Assembly: GCA_009746045.1 (NCBI GenBank)
Contig: RPFO01001508.1
Coordinates: 1 to 28,878, forward strand
Length of the DNA stretch: 28,878 nucleotides
From: Mesostigma viride
Taxonomy: Eukaryota; Streptophyta; Mesostigmatophyceae; Mesostigmatales; Mesostigmataceae
Direction: 5' to 3'
This document shows positions 11,436 to 19,684 of the stretch, piece by piece. Under the pieces are notes generated by a model. The model was not told the origin of the DNA. It ran no database searches and was given only the letters and a program-made list of their open reading frames with translations. Both the position numbers and the translations under genes were made by a program. Position 1 is the stretch's first letter, and every line of letters starts with the position of its first letter.

Positions 11436-14400
11436 CTCCATTGGTGTCATCATGGCTGGCCTACGTCATGGATGTCAAGGAATAGTAAATGATGAGGATT
11501 CAGGCTCCCATGGTGTCATCTGGCCCGTCTACGTACATGGATGTCAAGGAATAGTAAATGATGAGGATTCAGGCTCCCATGGGGGTCATCATGGCTTGTC
11601 TACGTACATGGTTGGCATTTATGTAATTAACGAGGAGGATTCAGGCTCCATTGGTGTCATCATTGGCTGGCCTACGTACATGGATGTCAAGGAATAGTAA
11701 ATGATGAGGATTCAGGCTCCCATGGTGTCATCATGGGCTTGTCTACGTACATGGTTGGCATTTTATGTAATTAATGAGGAGGATTCAGGCTCCCATGTGT
11801 CTCCATGGCTGGCCTACGTACATGGAGTCAAGGAATAGTAAATGATGAGGATTCAGGCTCCATGGTGTCATCATGGCCTGTCTACGTAAATGGATGGCAT
11901 GTATGTATTAATGATGAGGATTCAGGCTCCCATGGTGTCATCATGGCTTGTCTACGTACATGGTTGGCATTTATGTAATTAATGAGGAGGATTCAGGCTC
12001 CCATGGTGTCATCCATGGCTTGACTACGTTACATGGTTGGCATTTATGTAATTAATGATGAGGATTCAGGCCTCCATGGTGTCTCCATGGCTGGCCTACG
12101 TACATGGATGTCAAGGAATAGTAAATGATAAGGATTCAGGCTCCCATGGTGTCATCATGGCCCGTCTACGTACATGGATGGCATTTATGTAATTAATGAT
12201 GAGGATTCAGGCTCCATGGGGTCATCATGGCTTGTCTACGTACATGGTTGGCATTTATGTAATTAATGAGGAGGATTCAGGCTTCCCATGGTGTCTCCAT
12301 GGCTGGCCACGTACATGGATGTCAAGGAATAGTAAATATGAGGATTCAGGCTCCCATGGTGTCATCATGGCCTGTCTACGTACATGGAATGGCATGTATG
12401 TAATTATAGAGGATTCAGGCTCCCATGGTGGTCATCATGGTTGTCTACGTACATGGTTGGCATTTATGTAATTAATGAGGAGGATTCAGGCTCCCATGGT
12501 GTCATCATGGCTTGTCTACGTACATGGTTGGCATTTATGTAATTAATGATGAGGATTCAGGCTCCCATGGTGTCTCATGGCTGGCCTACGTACATGGATG
12601 TAAGGAATAGTAATGATGAGGATTCAGGCTCCCATGGTGTCATCATGGCCCGTCTACGTACATGGATGGCATGTATGTAATTAATGAGAGGATTCAGGCT
12701 CCCATGGTGTCATCATGGCTGGCCTACGTACATGGATGTCAAAGAAAAGAAATGATGAGGATTCAGGCTCCATGGTGTCATCATGGCTGGCCTACGTACA
12801 TGGATGTCTCATAAAATAAATGATGAGGATTCAGGCTCCCATGGTGTCATCATGGCTTGTCTACCTACATTGTTGGCATGTATGTAATTAATGATGAGGA
12901 TTCAGGCTCCCATGGTGTCTCCATGGCTGGCCTACGTACATGGTTGGCATTTATGTAATTAATGATGAGGATTCAGGCTCCCATGGTGTCATCATGGCCC
13001 GTCTACGTACATGGATGGCATTTATGTAATTAATGATGAGGATTCAGGCTCCCATGGTGTCATCATGGCTTGTCTACGTACATGGTTGGCATTTATGTAA
13101 TTAATGAGGAGGATTCAGGCTCCCATGGTGTCATCATGGCCCGTCTACTTACATGGATGGCATTTATGTAATTAATGATGAGGATTCAGGCTCCCATGGG
13201 GTCATCATGGCTTGTCTACGTACATGGTTGGCATTTATGTAATTAATGAGGAGGATTCAGGCTCCCATGGTGTCTCCATGGCTGGCCTACGTACATGGAT
13301 GTCAAGGAATAGTAAATGATGAGGATTCAGGCTCCCATGGTGTCATCATGGCCCGTCTACGTACATGGATGGCATTTATGTAATTAATGATGAGGATTCA
13401 GGCTCCCATGGGGTCATCATGGCTTGTCTACGTACATGGTTGGCATTTATGTAATTAATGAGGAGGATTCAGGCTCCCATGGTGTCTCCATGGCTGGCCT
13501 ACGTACATGGATGTCAAGGAATAGTAAATGATGAGGATTCAGGCTCCCATGGTGTCATCATGGCCTGTCTACGTACATGGATGGCATGTATGTAATTAAT
13601 GATGAGGATTCAGGCTCCCATGGGGTCATCATGGCTTGTCTACGTACATGGATGGCATGTATGTAATTAATGATGAGGATTCAGGCTCCATTGGTGTCAT
13701 CATGGCTGGCCTACGTATGTACATGGATGTCAAAGAAAAAAAAAATGATGAGGATTCAGGCTCCCATGGTGTCATCATTGCCCGTGTATGTACATGGTTG
13801 CCATTTATGTAATTAATGATGAGGATTCAGGCTCCATTGGTGTCATCATTGCCCGTGTATGTACATGGTTGGCATTTATGTATGTAATTAATGATGAGGA
13901 TTCAGGCTCCATTGGTGTCATCATGGCTGGCCTACGTATGTACATGGATGTCAAAGAAAAAAAAATGATGAGGATTCAGGCTCCCATGGTGTCAGCATGG
14001 CCCGTCTACGTACATGGATGTCAAGGAATAGTAAATGATGAGGATTCAGGCTCCCATGGTGTCAGATGTCATGGCCTGTCTACGTACATGGATGGCATGT
14101 ATGTAATTAATGATGAGAATTCAGGCTCCATTGGTGTCATCATGGCTGGCCTACGTATGTACATGGATGTCAAAGAAAAAAAAATGATGAGGATTCAGGC
14201 TCCCATGGTGTCATCATGGCCCGTCTACGTACATGGATGTCAAGGAATAGTAAATGATGAGGATTCAGGCTCCCATGGTGTCATCATGGCCTGTCTACGT
14301 ACATGGATGGCATGTATGTATTTAATGATGAGGATTCAGGCTCCCATGGTGTCATCATGGCTGGCCTACGTACATGGATGTCTCAGAAAAAAATGATGAG

Positions 14401-15569
14401 GATTCAGGCTCCCATGGTGTCATCATGGCTGGCCTACGTACATGGATGTCAAAGAAAAAAAAATGATGAGGATTCAGGCTCCCGTGGTGTCATTATGGCC
14501 CGTCTACGTGTTGTTGGCATGTATGAAATGAATGATGAGGATTCAGGCTCCCATAGTGTCATCATGGCTGGCCTACGTACATGGTTGGCATTTATGTAAT
14601 TAATGATGAGGATTCAGGCTCCCATGGTGTCATCATTGCCCGTGTATGTACATGGTTGGCATTTATGTAATTAATGATGAGGATTCAGGCTCCATTGGTG
14701 TCATCATGGCCCGTCTACGTACATGGACCGTGGCATTTATGTATTTAATGATGAGGATTCAGGCTCCCATGGGGTCATTGATGATCATGGCATTTATGTA
14801 TGTAATTAATGATGAGGATTCAGGCTCCATTGGTGTCATCATGGCTGGCCTACGTATGTACATGGATGTCAAAGAAAAAAAAATGAAGAGGATTCAGGCT
14901 CCCATGGTGTCATCATGGCCCGTCTACGTACATGGATGTCAAGGAATAGTAAATGATGAGGATTCAGGCTCCCATGGTGTCAGATGTCATGGCCTGTCTA
15001 CGTACATGGATGGCATGTATGTATTTAATGATGAGGATTCAGGCTCCCATGGTGTCATCATGGCTGGCCTACGTACATGGATGTCTCAGAAAAAAAATGA
15101 TGAGGATTCAGGCTCCCATGGTGTCATCATGGCTGGCCTACGTACATGGATGTCTCAGAAAAAAAATGATGAGGATTCAGGCTCCCATGGTGTCATCATG
15201 GCTGGCCTACGTACATGGATGTCAAAGAAAAAAAAATGATCAGGATTCAGGCTCCCGTGGTGTCATTATGGCCCGTCTACGTGTTGTTGGCATGTATGAA
15301 ATTAATGATGAGGATTCAGGCTCCCACAGTGTCATCATGGCTGGCCTACGTACATGGTTGGCATTTATGTAATTAATGATGAGGATTCAGGCTCCCATGG
15401 TGTCATCATTGCCCGTGTATGTACATGGTTGGCATTTATGTAATTAATGATGAGGATTCAGGCTCCATTGGTGTCATCATGGCCCGTCTACGTACATGGG
15501 TGGCATTTATGTATTTAATGATGAGGATTCAGGCTCCCATGGGGTCATCATGGCTTGTCTACGTACATG

Positions 15570-15845
15570 GAGTCATATTGATTCATGGAACAATGAGATA
15601 CCATTCTTAATTGAAAATTGTTCTTGATACTTTCACATGCATGCCCGGAATCGTGAATTTGTGCGGGTTTCCATGATGACAATCCTCATTGAATTCTTGA
15701 GCACACAATATTGAGCAATTTAGGGGCACTTCGGCAATGTTGACCATTTTCATTCATGATCAATAAAATTAACATTTAATGCAATAAATACATATTCCAC
15801 TCATTTTAATAAACCATGCAAAAACTTTACAAGCACGCTCAAGCT
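15570..15845 (-). repeat. 276 bp single-copy segment, right copy of inverted pair
   Basis: Reverse complement of 656-931, with no differences seen. It separates the satellite array from the right-hand minisatellite and has no credible open frame. Confidence 0.95.
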
Positions 15846-16673
15846 AGGGGTGGGCTGGCATGCACGCGTGGGTGTGGGGGTGGGCTGGCATGCATGCGTG
15901 GGTGTGGGGGTGGGCTGGCATGCACGTGTGGGTGTGGGGGTGGGCTGGCATGCATGCGTGGGTGTGGGGTTGGGCTGCTGCATGCGTGGGTGTGGGGGGG
16001 GCTGGCATGCATGCGTGGGTGTGGGGTTGGCTAGCCTGCATGCGTGGGTGTGGGGGGGGGCTGGCATGCATGCGTGGGTGTGTGTGGGGGGCTAGCATGC
16101 ATGCGTAAGTGTGGGGGGGGCTGGCATGCATGCGTGGGTGTGGGGGGGGCTGGCATGCATGCGTGGGTGTGTGTGGGGGGCTAGCATGCATGCGTAAGTG
16201 TGGGGGGGGGCTGGCATGCATGCGTGGGTGTGTATGGGGGCTGGCATGCATGCGTGGGTGTGTGTGGGGGGCTAGCATGCATGCGTGGGTGTGTGGGGGG
16301 GCTGTCATGCATGCGTGGGTGTGTGTGGGGGCTGGCATCCATGCGTGGGTGTGTGGGGGGCTAGCATGCATGCGTGGGTGTGGGGGTGGGCTAGCATGCA
16401 TGCGTGGGTGTGGGGGGGGCGGTCATGCATGCGTGGGTGTGTGGGGGGGCTGGCATGCATGCGTGGGTGTGTGGGGGGGCTAGCATGCATGCGTGGGTGT
16501 GGGGGTGGGCTAGCATGCATGCGTGGGTGTGAGTGTGGGCTAGCATGCATGCGTGGGTGTGGGGGGGGCTAGCATGCATGCGTGGGTGTGGGGGGCCGGG
16601 GCCGGGGCTAGCATGCATGCGTGGGTGTGGGGGTGGGCTAGCATGCATGCGTGGGTGTGGGGGGGGGCTAGCA
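15846..16673. repeat. Minisatellite, right arm of giant inverted repeat
   Basis: GGCATGCATGCGTGGGTGTG-type units with G-runs of 5-9, the reverse complement of the array at 1-654. The last unit ends near GGGGCTAGCACG, after which the sequence becomes single-copy. This edge is the only outer boundary of the large structure visible here. Gly/Cys/His-rich open frames on both strands are repeat translations. Confidence 0.94.
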
Positions 16674-16697
16674 CGCCCCACCCCTCCATCGGCACAG

Positions 16698-16733
16698 CCA
16701 GCCTTGTGAGTCTACCCTTAACAACAAGGCTGG
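16698..16733. repeat. 10 bp inverted repeat beside the right array edge
   Basis: CCAGCCTTGT (16698-16707) and ACAAGGCTGG (16724-16733) are perfect inverted copies with a 16 nt loop. They sit about 25 bp outside the last minisatellite unit. There is no T-run after it, so a terminator reading is weak. Confidence 0.6.
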
Positions 16734-16865
16734 TAGGACGACACGCCTGAGCAGCATATGTCATGCCTATCTCAGGCTAATAATGTGTGATTTTGTGCCA
16801 ACAACCAAGTTGTTCCACCCAACAACACATTATAAACCCTCTTCCAAAATGCCCAACAAGCCGGA

Positions 16866-16898
16866 CACGTGGAGGACCACACACGCAGTATATAAAGA
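16866..16898 (+). promoter_or_regulatory. Promoter-like G-box plus TATA
   Basis: CACGTG (16866-16871, in context ACACGTGG) is followed about 18 bp later by TATATAAAG (16889-16897). This spacing and order are typical of a plant-type core promoter. No convincing open frame follows, so it may be inactive, may drive a non-coding transcript, or may be chance. Confidence 0.35.
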
Positions 16899-16946
16899 GA
16901 AAATAAGCTGACTTTTTATCCAGCCAACCTGTGGCTAGCTGCTCTG

Positions 16947-16967
16947 GTTAGCATGACAAATGCTAAC
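16947..16967. repeat. Small perfect hairpin
   Basis: GTTAGCAT and ATGCTAAC flank the 5 nt loop GACAA. Function unknown. It lies about 50 bp after the TATA-like site and could be a structured element in a transcript from there. Confidence 0.4.
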
Positions 16968-17996
16968 ATTTACTCAGTGGGAAAGGTGAAGAGACCATTG
17001 GAACAGCCTACCTGACGCATGTGCCACCAAAGCATTGTGTCCCGCAAAATGCACACTGCCTCCTTTCTAACAAGCACGAGCCGCTCTCTTTAGGAGACAG
17101 GTGCCAGCTCGTCAGTGTCTGGGGAAAATGATGCCGCTGCTTAGGAAGACCGCGTGAATTTCCTCGAACACAACTGTCTATAAAGCAAAAGAAATTTCAG
17201 AGAAGCATGGAAATAAAAGCATTACACCTTCCCGACAGGTTGCGGGCCACGCGCTGCAGAAAGCCAGCCACGTCACAGACGATTAACTAGCTAAAAGACA
17301 CCCAGGAATCCAGCGATGCAGCGCCAGGACCCGCAACTTTCTGGCTGCATCTGGCCGGAAAGAAGGCAAAAAGCTTACGCTCAACGAGGTAAGAAAGCAG
17401 GAAAACGCAAGCTTAAGACGTTTAACACAAGAACGTACCATAACGGGCATTTATTCGTGCCCAGGCGCACAAGAAAGTCCACCCTTTCATGGAGTGGTTG
17501 GGCAGTACGCATCGCGCAGGGCTAATGTTATCTTACCGCAAAATGACGGGAAAGGTAAAGATAGCAGCGGGAATTTTTACGGCTTTAGAAACATCATTAA
17601 ACTAGCTTTCCTTACGACCATCAAAACTGGCAACAATCGACAATCAACCCGGCAGGCATCCAATATACTTTATTCATCCCGACAGAAATTCAGGCCGGAC
17701 CCCCCCTGCCGATGGCAAAGAAAAAAAGCCCGCGACATTATAGATCGCAACCATCCCGCCATAAATTAGAATCAGTAACTAATTTTCTCCAACAATCGAG
17801 CATTTCTGCTTTCCGCGTGCCAGATTTGTCACGTTTCGTCTAAAGGCAGTCGCCATGGCCCCTACCGCAAGGGGTGCGCGCACCATGCCGACATAGCTTT
17901 TGGGCCTCAATTTGCACCGAAATTTGGTCCGTACCGTCCAGCTCAGTCGGATTATGTATGTGGATCGGCCGTGTTGGTTGCATACGCAGGTATATT

Positions 17997-18066
17997 AATT
18001 CTTGCATTCGCCCCGGACCTTCCCCAGGACAGGTCAGGATATAACAATAATTCTTGCATTCGCCCC
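17997..18066. repeat. 18 bp direct repeat, two copies
   Basis: AATTCTTGCATTCGCCCC occurs at 17997-18014 and again at 18049-18066, a 52 bp offset. A related GTCAGG segment follows each copy, so this is a small diverged tandem duplication upstream of the CCAAT/TATA site. Confidence 0.75.
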
Positions 18067-18199
18067 CGCCCTTTCCTATGGCCTGGTCAGGTTTGGGCGC
18101 GACGCCACTAGCGCGGCGCCCGCGACAGAGTGGCCAGGCTCGAGCACGTTTTCTGGATCCCAAGCACCGGATTGGACACTGTCCGAGGACTGGACAGGA

Positions 18200-18250
18200 A
18201 TTGGCTGACCAATCGGATGCTTGCTCGTCGTCTCCAAAAACATATATAAA
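18200..18250 (+). promoter_or_regulatory. Promoter-like CCAAT dyad plus TATA
   Basis: ATTGG-CTGA-CCAAT (18200-18213) is a perfect inverted CCAAT pair. TATATAAA (18243-18250) lies about 30 bp downstream. The first ATG after it (18306) opens only four codons, and the next frame (18327-18524) is not recognisable. The promoter could serve a transcript with an intron or the DDE gene about 1.4 kb downstream, but nothing proves this. Confidence 0.35.
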
Positions 18251-18524
18251 GAGCCAAATCGCGCGAACTACGCAAGGATCCTTTAAGCAGCGTTACTCTG
18301 CCGAAATGTCAACCTAGGCCGGTCAAGTGACGCCGAGGTGTTCACCGATAGTTCAGGTCAGCCACAGCGCGCCTTCGAATGTAGGCACGGTCGCATTTTT
18401 TTTTAGGAAATGTAGAATTGTTGTCGACCAGCTACCAACGCCCGACCGGACCCATACAACGGAAACATCAAGGCGATGTGATGTAGGTGTGTCTGATATG
18501 TCATTAATACACAGAGCATCGTGA

Positions 18525-18680
18525 ATATAATATATAATATAAATTATATAATATACTATAATTAATATATAATTTTAATTTTATGTTAATTTTAATGTTA
18601 TTTCATATAACATAATATAGCATAATATAATATAATATAATATAATATTATATAAAGTAGTATATAAAAAATTAAAATGT
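18525..18680. other. Very AT-rich tract with TATAA microsatellite
   Basis: Almost pure A/T, including a run of ATAAT/TATAA units around 18620-18650. It marks a sharp composition break between the GC-rich DNA before it and the repeat-containing leader of the DDE gene. Such tracts can act as unwinding or scaffold-attachment elements, but nothing specific is visible. Confidence 0.7.
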
Positions 18681-18971
18681 AAAAGAAAAATATCTACCTT
18701 ATTGGGGTTTAATGTTCCTTTCCAGTTCAGCATAAGTACACTCTTGAGTGTGTGCAATGTTTGGTTATACGCCATTGTCTTAAAATAGCAACCAATGTAA
18801 ACCTCCGTCCTAACCACATTTGGATACAATAAAGACATTGATGCCTGACACATAGCATTCATTGCTTGAAATACCATGCATATTTTGTGTCAATGTTCTG
18901 CAGACCACAGCTTCAAGTGGGCATACTTCGCTTTCCTCAATATAATGGCGACATGGCATTTGGTGAAAGTG

Positions 18972-19560
18972 GTGAGTGCCATGAAGTTGCGCCGGCCGTC
19001 GTTATCCATGACGAACTGAATGGGTTTCGTGCAAATCAAGTTTTTTGTTTTGGTGTTCCAGTTGCGCCGGCCGGCGTTTCCAATGGTATCTTGCGCGCAC
19101 TTGCAAAAGCTTGCACGCTTATCAACATTTTGTGTTGGTAAACATTTTATCACCTCTGGGATTTCCGCCTTCACTACCTGAGTTGCTTCTTTGTGGTTTT
19201 CAAATGCAACCGAGTTACGCCGGCCGTCGTTACTCATGACAAATTGTAGGGGTTTTGTGCAAATCACTTTTGTATGGTTTATGTACATGCATCCAGTTGC
19301 GCCGGCCGGCGTTTCCAATGGTATCTTGCAGTTGCGCAATCAGGCCCCATTACCAAAAGTGTGTTTGTACATCTTTTTTACACCTGAAGGATTTCTGCCT
19401 GCATATCCTGAGTTGCTTCTTAATGGTTTTTAATTGCGCCCGAGTTACGCCGGCCGTCGTTATTAATGACAAACTGTATGTGTTTCATAAAATCACTTTT
19501 GTATGGTTTACATGTATCCAGTTGCGCCGGCCGGCGTTATTAATGACGCTTGTCGTTCTT
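18972..19560. repeat. About 230 bp tandem repeat with six GCCGGC dyads, upstream of DDE gene
   Basis: Two alternating motifs recur: GTTRCGCCGGCCGTCGTT at 18986, 19214 and 19444, and GTTGCGCCGGCCGGCGTT at 19061, 19296 and 19521. Spacings of 225-235 bp define about 2.5 tandem units; the sequence between motifs (TTTCGTGCAAATCA, CCTGAGTTGCTTCTT) is also repeated. CGCCGGCCGGCG is a perfect 12 bp palindrome. A GTGAGT donor-like site lies just before the array (18972) and a pyrimidine-rich CCTCAG acceptor-like site after it (19623), so the array may be an expanded intron in the 5' part of the DDE gene. The open reading through it on either strand (for example 18890-19339, minus) is explained by repetition. 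Confidence 0.8.
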
Positions 19561-19684
19561 GTTTGATGCCCATCGTTTTCGTCGTGTCTTTAATGGTGAT
19601 TATTTATCATTACTCATCCTCAGGGCTTTCGGTGCCGCGGGATTAAGAGGCGAAAAAAATCAGCTGCCGTCTGACCAAAGTCTG

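Larger units (their letters stand above)
1993..15569 (+). repeat. 70/71 bp satellite array, main block (about 190 monomers)
   Basis: Head-to-tail monomers starting ATGATGAGGATTCAGG, followed by CTCCCATGGTGTCATCATGG and then CTACGTACATGG. The rest of the monomer falls into variants: TTGGCATTTATGTAATTA (71 bp), ATGGCATGTATGTAATTA (71 bp), ATGTCAAGGAATAGTAA (70 bp), ATGTCAAAGAAAAA and ATGTCTCATAAAATAA. Variants alternate in blocks, giving irregular higher-order repeats. Open frames up to 202 codons (for example 13788-14396) are chains of the same translated monomer in all frames, so no coding is supported. There are no unique spacers, which excludes a CRISPR array. Confidence 0.96.
16674..18880. 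other. Stretch without a recognised gene
   Basis: Largely single-copy DNA. Short open frames (for example 17316-17525, 17494-17769, and 17840-18163 on the minus strand) show no motif I recognise, no consistent neighbours and no splice pattern that extends them. I see no tRNA or rRNA. Promoter-like sites, hairpins and a direct repeat inside it are listed separately. Confidence 0.6.

Noticed and set aside
1993-15569. CRISPR-like array
   Set aside because: Repeats are contiguous 70/71 bp monomers without unique spacers, and there are no cas-like genes in an evidently eukaryotic context.
1054-15610. Many open frames of 60-200 codons with the motif DEDSGSHGVIMA
   Set aside because: They are translations of the 70/71 bp satellite in all frames, on whichever strand the monomer lies. 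Identical peptides recur with the repeat, and they break at one-base indels. No start context or non-repeat domain is present.
17316-17769. Two overlapping plus-strand frames with basic N-terminus (RRQKAYAQRGKKAGKRKLK)
   Set aside because: No family motif, no supporting splice structure and no paired codon-use evidence. It could be chance in a GC-moderate stretch.
18890-19339. 149-codon minus-strand protein with repeated NDGRRN and TPAGAT
   Set aside because: It is a read-through of the 230 bp tandem repeat. The recurring peptides come from the GCCGGC motifs, and the plus strand is equally open in pieces.
18945-19623. A short first exon (MATWHLVKV) spliced from GTGAGT at 18972 to CCTCAG at 19623
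   Set aside because: The donor would be phase 0, but the acceptor leads into the DDE frame in another phase. An intron here stays possible with different borders, but this exact join does not keep the frame.
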